Positions 1 through 6,900 of a DNA stretch of 64,000 nucleotides are shown here, piece by piece. Under the pieces are notes generated by a model. It was not told the origin of the DNA. It worked only from the letters and a program-made list of their open reading frames with translations, and ran no database searches. The DNA lies in NCBI RefSeq assembly GCF_900114705.1, contig NZ_FOTW01000020.1, forward strand, positions 106,880-170,879, read 5' to 3'. The position numbers and the translations under genes were made by a program. The first letter of the stretch is position 1. Each line of letters begins with the position of its first letter. This DNA is from Rugamonas rubra. GTDB taxonomy: Bacteria; Pseudomonadota; Gammaproteobacteria; Burkholderiales; Burkholderiaceae_D.

Positions 1-897
1 AACGTCACCGTCGGCCTGCGCAAGGGCGGCGCCTCGTGGACCAAGGTCGAGAAGGCCGGTCTGAAGGTTGCCGAAGTGAACGACGCGGTCAAGGCCGCCG
101 ACATCATCATGATCCTGCTGCCGGACGAGAACATCGCCCAAGTCTACAACGAAAACGTCGCCCCGCACGCCAAGCAAGGCGCGGTGCTGGCCTTCGCCCA
201 CGGCTTCAACGTGCACTACGGCCAAGTCGTGCCGCGCGCCGACCTCGACGTCATCATGATCGCTCCAAAAGCGCCAGGCCACACCGTGCGCGCCACCTAC
301 ACCCAGGGCGGCGGCGTGCCCCACCTGATCGCCGTCTATCAGGACAAGTCCGGCATGGCCCGCGACATCGCCCTGTCCTACGCCTCGGCCAACGGCGGCG
401 GCCGCGCCGGCATCATTGAGACCAACTTCCGCGAAGAAACCGAGACCGACCTGTTCGGCGAGCAAGCGGTTCTGTGCGGCGGCGCCGTCGAACTGATCAA
501 GGCCGGTTTCGAAACCCTGACCGAAGCCGGCTACGCTCCGGAAATGGCCTACTTCGAGTGCCTGCACGAACTGAAACTGATCGTCGACCTGATCTATGAA
601 GGCGGCATCGCCAACATGAACTACTCGATCTCCAACAACGCCGAATACGGCGAATACGTGACCGGCCCTAAAGTCGTCACCTCGGCCACCAAGGACGCGA
701 TGCGCCAGTGCCTGAAGGACATCCAGACCGGCGAATACGCCAAGTCCTTCATCCTGGAAAACAAGGCCGGCGCACCGACCCTGATTTCCCGTCGCCGCCT
801 GACCTCCGAGCACCAGATCGAAGAAGTCGGCGCCAAGCTGCGCGCCATGATGCCTTGGATCGCCAAGAACAAGATGGTCGACCAGTCGAAGAACTAA
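1..897 (+). CDS. ilvC: Ketol-acid reductoisomerase, 5' end cut off by the window
   Basis: Catalyses the NADPH-dependent isomeroreduction of acetolactate / acetohydroxybutyrate in valine, leucine and isoleucine synthesis (cytoplasm). Reading frame 1 is open from the first base to TAA at 895-897, so the coding region enters from the left and lacks the N-terminus with most of the dinucleotide-binding motif. Visible family signatures are ILLPDE, the APKAPGHTVR region and the C-terminal knotted domain with CLHELKLIVDLIYEGG and NMNYSISNNAEYGEY. The length fits the short class I enzyme (about 338 residues, some 298 visible). In related Burkholderiales it follows ilvB/ilvH and precedes pssA and leuA, as here. 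Family assignment is secure. Confidence 0.97.
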   Translation, partial: NVTVGLRKGGASWTKVEKAGLKVAEVNDAVKAADIIMILLPDENIAQVYNENVAPHAKQGAVLAFAHGFNVHYGQVVPRADLDVIMIAPKAPGHTVRATYTQGGGVPHLIAVYQDKSGMARDIALSYASANGGGRAGIIETNFREETETDLFGEQAVLCGGAVELIKAGFETLTEAGYAPEMAYFECLHELKLIVDLIYEGGIANMNYSISNNAEYGEYVTGPKVVTSATKDAMRQCLKDIQTGEYAKSFILENKAGAPTLISRRRLTSEHQIEEVGAKLRAMMPWIAKNKMVDQSKN

Positions 898-928
898 ATC
901 GCTCGACGGATTGCCGGGCGTCAAATTT

Positions 929-955
929 AGGGTCAGACCCTTAGGGTCTGACCCT
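929..955. repeat. Dispersed palindrome, copy 1
   Basis: Two 13-bp arms, AGGGTCAGACCCT and AGGGTCTGACCCT, are exact reverse complements separated by one T. The copy lies 32 bp after the ilvC stop. The same arms recur at 9109, 13273, 15210 and 16501, with a diverged copy at 28036. There is no T-run, so it is not a classical intrinsic terminator. A REP-like or transcript-3'-end role is inference. Confidence 0.9.
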
Positions 956-1090
956 GGTTGGTTGGCGGCATCCCGGCGCCATACGCTTGAAATTGCGAAA
1001 TGTTACAAACGCTCACCATGTCTTACAGTTTCGGCTGGCGGATTCGGGTAAAGTTGCTGTAATCACCAGTTCTGCTGGTTTCGCGCACAA

Positions 1091-1118
1091 TGGGGCTTCG
1101 GCCCCATTTTCGCTTTTT
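1091..1118 (+). terminator. Intrinsic terminator-like hairpin before the SIMPL gene
   Basis: TGGGGC - TTCG - GCCCCA forms a perfect 6-bp stem with a UUCG-type tetraloop, followed by TTTTCGCTTTTT. It lies 194 bp after the ilvC stop and 19 bp before the next start codon. It therefore either ends the ilvC transcript or sits in the leader of the next gene. Confidence 0.7.
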
Positions 1119-1136
1119 CAACTATGGAGAACGTTT

Positions 1137-1907
1137 ATGACCCGCATGAAAAACCTCGTTGTCGCCGCCGCCTTGGCGAGCGCCTCGCTGTCCGTCCAGC
1201 ACGCCTTCGCCGCCGAGACGCTGCCCACCAGCGGTACGCTGGTGGTGGTGCCCGCCTTCGGTGAAGTCAAGCACGCCAACGACCAGGCCATCGCCACGCT
1301 GGCGATCGAAGAGACCGACAAGGACAAGGCCGCCGCCGCCTCGCGCGTCAACCAAAAGATGAAGCAGGGCATTGAGATCCTCAAGAAAGAGGACCCGCAA
1401 GCCAGCCTGAAGACCCAGGGCTACTACACCTACGCCGTGTATCCGGAAGATCGGCCGCTGCCGAACGGCCTGATGCCCAAGCCGCGCCTGCCGACCGCCT
1501 GGCGCGTCGGCCAGTACGTGCAGCTGACCACCACCAATTTGGCCGGCCTGCCGAAGACCGTCGCCGCCGCCCAGCGCGTGCTGACCCTGAACGGCATCCA
1601 GTTCGGCCTGACGCCGGAAACCACGCGCAAGCTGGACGACCAGCGCATCGCCGCCACCTACAAGAACCTGAACGAACGCATCGCCTCGATCGCCAACGCC
1701 ATGGGCCGCAAGCTCAGCGACGCCGTGCTCGACACGGTCGACTTCGAAGGTTCGGGCAACTACGCCCAGCGCGAAGGCGGCGCCGCCGCGCCGATGATGA
1801 TGCGTTCGGCCAAGATGATGGACAGCGCGCCGGTCGAGGAGCCCAGCTTCGAGCCGGGTGAGACCACGCTGCAAATGAACGTGGTCGGCAAGGTCAAGTT
1901 CAAATAA
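1137..1907 (+). CDS. Exported SIMPL-domain (DUF541) protein
   Basis: A 256-residue protein with a clear signal peptide (cleavage predicted after HAFA, near residue 25), followed by one SIMPL/DUF541 domain: the SGTLVVVPAFGEV strand, a helix rich in Asp/Lys/Ala around IEETDKDKAAAASRV, and KTQGYYTYAVY. SIMPL proteins are periplasmic or outer-membrane-associated and poorly understood; some affect stress tolerance. I chose ATG 1137 because GGAGA at 1126-1130 is well spaced and the signal peptide starts right after; the longer upstream reading frame has no ribosome binding site and would cross the terminator-like hairpin. The C-terminus has a Met-rich stretch (PMMMRSAKMM). Directly after the stop comes a tandem repeat of the gene's own 3' end. 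Exact function unknown. Confidence 0.8.
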   Translation: MTRMKNLVVAAALASASLSVQHAFAAETLPTSGTLVVVPAFGEVKHANDQAIATLAIEETDKDKAAAASRVNQKMKQGIEILKKEDPQASLKTQGYYTYAVYPEDRPLPNGLMPKPRLPTAWRVGQYVQLTTTNLAGLPKTVAAAQRVLTLNGIQFGLTPETTRKLDDQRIAATYKNLNERIASIANAMGRKLSDAVLDTVDFEGSGNYAQREGGAAAPMMMRSAKMMDSAPVEEPSFEPGETTLQMNVVGKVKFK

Positions 1908-1961
1908 GCAGGTTCAAGTAAGCAGGTTCAAGTAAGCAGGTTCAAGTAATCAAGTTCAAGT
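1907..1961 (+). repeat. 14-bp tandem repeat carrying stop codons
   Basis: AGCAGGTTCAAGTA is repeated three times exactly (1907-1920, 1921-1934, 1935-1948) and once degenerately (1949-1961). The unit resembles the last codons of the SIMPL gene (GTCAAGTTCAAATAAG). The TAA triplets at 1905, 1919, 1933 and 1947 fall in all three frames because the unit is not a multiple of three. Confidence 0.9.
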
Positions 1962-2111
1962 CCAAGTAGTTCCGTTTCACCCGCCCTTGCCGACCAAGCC
2001 GGGGCGGGCCCGCTTGCAGCGCCTGTCCGGCCGTCTGGCCGGCGCCGCGCCCGGCCGCCGCAGGAAATGCCGGGCCGCCGCGCGAACCCCCTTTTTTGTT
2101 TCCTCCTCCTC

Positions 2112-2117
2112 TATAAT
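2112..2117 (+). promoter_or_regulatory. Candidate -10 element of pssA
   Basis: A consensus TATAAT lies 57 bp upstream of the pssA ATG, in an otherwise GC-rich gap. No good -35 hexamer is visible at 16-18 bp; only a T-run (2092-2097) lies nearby. Prediction only. Confidence 0.4.
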
Positions 2118-2173
2118 GATGGCGCAATCAACACCGTTACCGACACGCCCGTTGTACTTAGAAATGGAACCCT

Positions 2174-3046
2174 ATGGCAAACTTTCCCCGTCGCAGAGCC
2201 AAGAATGGCGCCGCACCAGCAGCCAAGCCGAAGGCTTCGCGCTTTAGCAAGTTTGCGCGCCAGCCGGTGGCCGAGGGTGGCGCCAAGCCGCGCCGTCGCG
2301 GGATCTACCTGTTGCCCAACGCCTTCACCACCGCCGCCCTGTTCTGCGGCTTCTACGCCATCGTCATGGCGATGAACCAAAAATTCGAACACGCCGCCTG
2401 GGCCATCTTCATCGCCATGGTGCTCGACGGCCTGGACGGCCGCATCGCCCGCCTGACCAACACCCAGAGCGAATTCGGCGCCCAGTACGACAGCCTGTCC
2501 GACATGGTCTCCTTCGGCGCCGCGCCGGCGCTGGTGATCTACGAGTGGTCGCTGCGCGGCCTGGGCAAGCTGGGCTGGATCGCCGCCTTCGTCTACTGCG
2601 CCGGCGGCGCGCTGCGCCTGGCCCGCTTCAACACCAACATCGAGGTGGTCGACAAGCGCTTCTTCCAGGGCCTGCCCAGCCCGGCGGCGGCGGCCCTGGT
2701 CGCCGGCTTCATCCTGTTGATGGACGACCTGCAGGTGCCCGGCATCCAGCTGCCCTGGGTGTCCTGGGCCATCGCCCTGTTCGCCGGCCTGACCATGGTC
2801 ACCAACGTGCCCTTCTACAGCTTCAAGGACGTCAACTTCCGCAAGTCGGTGCCCTTCATCGCGGTGTTCCTGATCGCGCTGGCCTTCGCCCTGGTGTCGA
2901 TCGACCCGCCCAAGGTGCTGTTCCCGATCTTCATCGCCTACGGCCTGTCCGGCTACGTGATCTACTTCTGGCGCATGGCCAAGGGCAAGCCGGTCAGCAT
3001 CATCCAGACCGACCACGAGCCGGTCGACCCGAGCGAGCGCCACTAA
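2174..3046 (+). CDS. pssA: CDP-diacylglycerol--serine O-phosphatidyltransferase
   Basis: Transfers a phosphatidyl group from CDP-diacylglycerol to L-serine, giving phosphatidylserine, the precursor of phosphatidylethanolamine; integral inner membrane enzyme. The 290-residue protein has the complete CDP-alcohol phosphotransferase motif: D88 G89, A92 R93, G102, D106 and D110, with D85 just upstream. Several hydrophobic segments follow. A basic N-terminal extension of about 40 residues precedes the first membrane segment. This is the membrane (type II) enzyme, not the peripheral E. coli type. It lies between the branched-chain amino acid genes ilvC and leuA, a conserved order in Burkholderiales; 63 bp separate its stop from leuA, so co-transcription is likely. 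Confidence 0.93.
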   Translation: MANFPRRRAKNGAAPAAKPKASRFSKFARQPVAEGGAKPRRRGIYLLPNAFTTAALFCGFYAIVMAMNQKFEHAAWAIFIAMVLDGLDGRIARLTNTQSEFGAQYDSLSDMVSFGAAPALVIYEWSLRGLGKLGWIAAFVYCAGGALRLARFNTNIEVVDKRFFQGLPSPAAAALVAGFILLMDDLQVPGIQLPWVSWAIALFAGLTMVTNVPFYSFKDVNFRKSVPFIAVFLIALAFALVSIDPPKVLFPIFIAYGLSGYVIYFWRMAKGKPVSIIQTDHEPVDPSERH

Positions 3047-3109
3047 GCCGCAGCGCCCGGCGCGGCGGGCGGCCTCGATAGTTTTTTTGTGTACAGCCAT
3101 GGAGCAATC

Positions 3110-4657
3110 ATGAATACGCCTTCGAACCGCCTGATCATCTTCGACACCACCTTGCGCGACGGCGAGCAATCACCCGGCGCCTCCATGACGCGGGAGGAGA
3201 AGCTGCGCATCGCCAAGCAGCTCGAGCGGCTGCGCGTCGACGTCATCGAGGCCGGCTTCGCCGCCGCCTCGCAGGGCGACTTCGAGTCGATCAAGGCGAT
3301 CGCCGGGGCGGTGCGCGAGTCGACCATCTGCTCGCTGTCGCGCGCCAACGACCGCGACATCGCCCGCGCCGCCGAGGCGCTGGCGCCGGCCGAGCGCAAG
3401 CGCATCCACACCTTCATCGCCACCTCGCCGCTGCACATGGAGATGAAGCTGCGCATGCTGCCCGAGCAGGTGCTCGAGCAGGCCAAGAACGCGGTGCGCT
3501 TCGCCCGCCAGTTCACCGACGACATCGAGTTCAGCCCGGAGGACGGCAGCCGCTCCGACGAGGACTTCCTCTGCCGCGTGCTGGAGGGCGTGATCGCCGA
3601 GGGCGCCACCACCATCAACTTCCCCGACACCGTCGGCTACGCCGTGCCGGAGATCTTCGGCGAGACCATCCGCCGCCTGCGCGAGCGCATCCCCAACTCC
3701 GACAAGGCGATCTGGTCGGTGCACTGCCACAACGACCTCGGCCTGGCCGTCGCCAACTCGCTGGCCGGCGTGATGATAGGCGGCGCGCGGCAGATCGAAT
3801 GCACCATCAACGGCCTGGGCGAGCGCGCCGGCAACACCGCGCTGGAGGAGGTGGTGATGGCGCTGCGCACCCGCGCCGCCTACTACCAGCTGGAGGTCGG
3901 CATCGACACCACGCAGATCGTCGCCGCCTCGAAGATGGTGTCGCAGATCACCGGCTTCGCCGTGCAGCCGAACAAGGCGGTGGTCGGCGCCAACGCCTTC
4001 GCCCACGCTTCCGGCATCCACCAGGACGGCATTTTGAAGGCGCGCGAGACCTACGAGATCATGCGCGCCGAGGACGTCGGCTGGACCGCCAACAAGATCG
4101 TGCTGGGCAAGCTGTCGGGCCGCAACGCCTTCAAGCAGCGCCTGCAGGAGCTCGGCATCGAGCTCGACTCCGAGGCCGAGGTCAACGCCGCCTTCGGCCG
4201 CTTCAAGGAGCTGGCCGACCGCAAGACGGAGATCTTCGACGAGGACATCATGGCCCTGGTGTCGGACGAGCAGCAGGCCCACGACAAGGAATACTACCGC
4301 TTCGTCTCGCTGGCGCAGCGCTCGGAGACCGGCGAGACGCCGCGCGCCACGGTGGTGTTCTCGATCGACGGCGCCGAGGTGCGCTGCGAGGGCAGCGGCG
4401 ACGGCCCGGTCGACGCCACCGTCAACGCCATCGAGAGCCGGGCCGCCAGCGGCGCCGAGCTGGTGCTGTTCTCGGTCAACGCGATCAGCACCGGCACCCA
4501 GTCGCAGGGCGAGGTGACGATGCGCCTGTCGCATTCGGGGCGCATCGTCAACGGCGTCGGCGCCGACCCGGACATCATCGTCGCCTCGGCCAAGGCCTAC
4601 CTGTCGGCCTTGAACAAGCTGCACTCGAAGATCGAGCGGCTCAACCCGCAGAACTGA
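3110..4657 (+). CDS. leuA: 2-isopropylmalate synthase
   Basis: Condenses acetyl-CoA with 2-oxoisovalerate, the first committed step of leucine synthesis. The 515-residue protein has the N-terminal TIM-barrel signatures FDTTLRDGEQSPG, VHCHNDLGLAVANS (metal ligands) and the GLGERAGN loop, plus the C-terminal LeuA regulatory dimer domain (RATVVFSIDGAEVRCEGSGDG onward, leucine feedback in the family). Start at ATG 3110 rather than the in-frame ATG 21 bp upstream, because GGAG at 3101-3104 is correctly spaced and homologues begin MNTPSNRLIIFDTT-like. The 3' end overlaps the convergent membrane-protein gene by 17 bp. Confidence 0.96.
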   Translation: MNTPSNRLIIFDTTLRDGEQSPGASMTREEKLRIAKQLERLRVDVIEAGFAAASQGDFESIKAIAGAVRESTICSLSRANDRDIARAAEALAPAERKRIHTFIATSPLHMEMKLRMLPEQVLEQAKNAVRFARQFTDDIEFSPEDGSRSDEDFLCRVLEGVIAEGATTINFPDTVGYAVPEIFGETIRRLRERIPNSDKAIWSVHCHNDLGLAVANSLAGVMIGGARQIECTINGLGERAGNTALEEVVMALRTRAAYYQLEVGIDTTQIVAASKMVSQITGFAVQPNKAVVGANAFAHASGIHQDGILKARETYEIMRAEDVGWTANKIVLGKLSGRNAFKQRLQELGIELDSEAEVNAAFGRFKELADRKTEIFDEDIMALVSDEQQAHDKEYYRFVSLAQRSETGETPRATVVFSIDGAEVRCEGSGDGPVDATVNAIESRAASGAELVLFSVNAISTGTQSQGEVTMRLSHSGRIVNGVGADPDIIVASAKAYLSALNKLHSKIERLNPQN

Positions 4658-5660
4658 GGCGGGCTGCGCCGATCCGGCGCGGCAGGCCGACGCACAGGGC
4701 GAAGGGGATCAGCATCGGGTACAGGCTCCAGATGATGCGCCCGTCGATGCGCACCGACAGCGCGGCGTACAGCGGCGGCAGGATCATCAGCAACAGCAGG
4801 CTGTCGAGCGGGCGCAGCGCGGCGGTGGCGTGGCGCCGGCCGAGCACGGCGAGCGGCACCACCAGCGCCGCCGCCGTCGCCAGCGAGACCAGCGAGCGGA
4901 CGTCGCCGAGGGCGCCGAGCAGGGTCTGCAGGCTGGGCGTCCAGGTGTAGCTGGGTAGGCCGGGCAGCAGCCACCAGCGCAGCACGACGATCCAGCCGCC
5001 GGCCAGCGCCAGCGCGCCGAGCGCGGCGGCGAAGGGCAGGCGGCGCATGGCCAGCAGCCAGACCAGCAGCAGGATGTTTTCCTCGCGTACGGCGGTGCCG
5101 AGGATACCGGCGGCGGCGGCCAGCCAGGGTTGGCCGGTCAGGATGCCGAGGACGAACACGGCGCGGGCGAAGATGGAACCGGGGTCGACCAGCAGATAGG
5201 GAGCGTACCAGAAGGTCGGCACGGAAACGATCAACAGCAGGCCGGCGCCGACCACGCGGCCGCGGCTGAAGCCGAGGCGGGCGGCGGTCAGCGCGATGAC
5301 AGCGGCGGCGCCGCTGATCAGCAGCCAGTTCAGCGCGGCGAAGGCCTTGTGCAGCTCGCCCGGCAGGGCGGCGGCGATGGCCGGCACCAATATTCGGTAG
5401 GGGAAGGGCGCGCGTAGTTCGTTGAAGGGCAGGTCGCCGCGCAGATAGCGCGCGGTGTTGAAGTAGGCCAGCGAATCCTCGACCGTGCCGCCCCAGCGCC
5501 AGGCCATGACCGCCAGCGCCAGCGCGGCGAAGCCGAGCACGATGGCGAGCCAGTGGCGCGGCGACAGCAGTGTTGGGGTGGAAGGTGCGGCGGGGGCGGT
5601 GGGCATAGGGTTGGGTCCGGATGGCGTGTCGAATGGTCCGGATTTCATGGTTGTTAACAT
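4641..5660 (-). CDS. Polytopic inner-membrane protein of unknown function
   Basis: A roughly 339-residue protein with about eight or nine hydrophobic segments. The first (WLAIVLGFAALALAVMAW) follows a short Pro/Ser/Thr-rich cytoplasmic tail. A polar loop after it contains EDSLAYFNTARYLRGDLPFNELRAPFPYRIL. This general layout resembles integral-membrane glycosyltransferases of the GT-C fold, but I see no decisive catalytic motif, so function is left open. ATG 5660 is preferred because the longer frame starts in unlikely coding sequence; another ATG lies at 5648. The gene is convergent with leuA (17-bp overlap). Confidence 0.65.
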   Translation of the reverse strand: MLTTMKSGPFDTPSGPNPMPTAPAAPSTPTLLSPRHWLAIVLGFAALALAVMAWRWGGTVEDSLAYFNTARYLRGDLPFNELRAPFPYRILVPAIAAALPGELHKAFAALNWLLISGAAAVIALTAARLGFSRGRVVGAGLLLIVSVPTFWYAPYLLVDPGSIFARAVFVLGILTGQPWLAAAAGILGTAVREENILLLVWLLAMRRLPFAAALGALALAGGWIVVLRWWLLPGLPSYTWTPSLQTLLGALGDVRSLVSLATAAALVVPLAVLGRRHATAALRPLDSLLLLMILPPLYAALSVRIDGRIIWSLYPMLIPFALCVGLPRRIGAARLSSAG

Positions 5661-5747
5661 TTCTTTTTTGACAGTGAAAGCCGGGCCGCTATTGTAGCGC
5701 AAGCAGGAGCGCCATGTTCCTTCCACGGCCAAGGTGCGGCGCCGCCA

Positions 5748-6236
5748 CTAGTGGGAACGGCGCGGCTCGCGCTCCGGGTCCGGCCCGTTCAGCAGGCTGT
5801 TCACGCTGCCGTCGGGGTTGAACTGCACATACATGATCGAGTTCCACACGCCCTGTTCCTTGTAGCGGTAGAGCCAAGCCTCCAGGTGGTTGAACGGGTA
5901 GCGCTGGCGGGCGAAGGGCTGGCCGAAGGTGTGCAGGATGCTGTCCCGGTTGTCGCGGCCAATCTTGACGGCGGCGAACTTCTCACTGCTCAGCACCTGT
6001 TCGTAGGACAGCAGGCGGCCGTCGGCGTCCAGCCTGGCCATATAGGTGGCCTGGCCGCTCGGTCCGGTGGCGTATTCGAGCAGCGTGGCGTCGCCCTCGC
6101 GGTAGCTGGCGCTGGGGCGGCCCAGCCGGCTTTGCAGCTCGGCGGCGCTGGCGCCTAGCGGTGGCGGCGCGCCGCCCGGGCCGGCGCAGGCCCCCAGCAG
6201 CAGGGAAGAAATTGCTATTGCAACCATCTTTTTCAT
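5748..6236 (-). CDS. Small BamE/SmpA-like lipoprotein
   Basis: A 162-residue protein with a lipoprotein signal peptide: MKK, a hydrophobic core, then lipobox LLGAC (Cys17). Two similar half-domains follow (LQSRLGRPSASYREGDATLLEYATG... and RDSILHTFGQPFARQRYPFNHLEAWLYRY), each a 'G-x-P plus aromatic' unit typical of SmpA/OmlA/BamE-fold outer membrane lipoproteins. It is too divergent to call BamE itself. Divergent from rpsO across 168 bp. Confidence 0.7.
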   Translation of the reverse strand: MKKMVAIAISSLLLGACAGPGGAPPPLGASAAELQSRLGRPSASYREGDATLLEYATGPSGQATYMARLDADGRLLSYEQVLSSEKFAAVKIGRDNRDSILHTFGQPFARQRYPFNHLEAWLYRYKEQGVWNSIMYVQFNPDGSVNSLLNGPDPEREPRRSH

Positions 6237-6404
6237 GTCCGCCTCCGTTTTCTGGCATTGAACTCATAAGAATTGTAGCCAACACTGGATACAGCCGCCG
6301 CTTTTTCCGATATACTTGCGGGTCTGGTCTTTTGGCCGGAATTCTTTTGAAGTTCACGATGCCTAGGGTTCAGACTCCGGGCACCGCATGTTAAAGGTAA
6401 AATC

Positions 6405-6674
6405 ATGACCGTAGAAAACATCAACAAAGCCGCGATCATCGCGGACAACGCCCGTGGTCAAAACGACACCGGCTCCCCAGAAGTTCAAGTTGCGCTGCTG
6501 ACCGCACGCATCAACGAACTGAACGGCCACTTCAAAGCACACAGCAAAGATCACCACTCCCGTCGTGGTCTGATTATGATGGTTAACCGTCGTAAGAGCC
6601 TGCTGTCGTACCTGAAGGCCAAAGACGCTACCCGTTATCGCGATCTGATCGCTAAACTCGGTCTGCGTAAGTAA
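6405..6674 (+). CDS. rpsO: 30S ribosomal protein S15
   Basis: An 89-residue S15, full length: NTGSPEVQVALLT-like N-terminal helix (here DTGSPEVQVALLT), the LNGHFKAHSKDHHSRRGL loop that contacts 16S rRNA, and RRKSLLSYLK. Binds the central domain of 16S rRNA in the 30S subunit. A possible -10 (TATACT, 6311-6316) lies 89 bp upstream. It sits immediately before pnp, the classic rpsO-pnp pair; in E. coli S15 represses its own translation through a leader pseudoknot, which I did not try to model here. Confidence 0.98.
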   Translation: MTVENINKAAIIADNARGQNDTGSPEVQVALLTARINELNGHFKAHSKDHHSRRGLIMMVNRRKSLLSYLKAKDATRYRDLIAKLGLRK

Positions 6675-6699
6675 TTTTTGCGTCACCCGGTTTAAACAG

Positions 6700-6737
6700 A
6701 AATGCCTGCGCCAGTTCGCTGACGCGGGCATTTTGTC
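6700..6737 (+). terminator. Hairpin terminator between rpsO and pnp
   Basis: AAATGCCTGCG (6700-6710) pairs with CGCGGGCATTT (6723-6733) with one G-U pair, followed by a T-rich TTGTC. It lies 25 bp after the rpsO stop. A partial terminator here lets rpsO be expressed above pnp, as in other proteobacteria. Confidence 0.75.
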
Positions 6738-6779
6738 ATTTGGGCCGAACACATGCCAAATGGCACGGGCTCTTGCCCG
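6737..6779 (+). promoter_or_regulatory. Hairpins in the pnp leader
   Basis: Two more stems follow the terminator: CATTTGG (6737-6743) with CCAAATG (6756-6762), and CGGGC (6766-6770) with GCCCG (6775-6779) closed by TCTT. In enterobacteria a double-stranded leader is cut by RNase III and then degraded by PNPase, giving autoregulation. The structures here are compatible with that, but it is inference. Confidence 0.45.
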
Positions 6780-6900
6780 GAGACATGGATTCCCAGTTTT
6801 GTAGCAAGTTTCGTAGTAAAGGCGGCGCCGCAGCATGCCGCCTGTGGTGAGGTGAACGACAGCCCCTGAAAATCTGTCGGCAATTAGAAAGGGATTACCC

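Noticed and set aside
929..955. Palindromes considered as intrinsic terminators
   Set aside because: No T-run follows on either strand in any copy, and copy 5 lies inside an operon. A factor-dependent or other 3'-end role remains open.
987..1136. Longer start for the SIMPL protein
   Set aside because: Contains the terminator-like hairpin, no ribosome binding site, and would hide the signal peptide.
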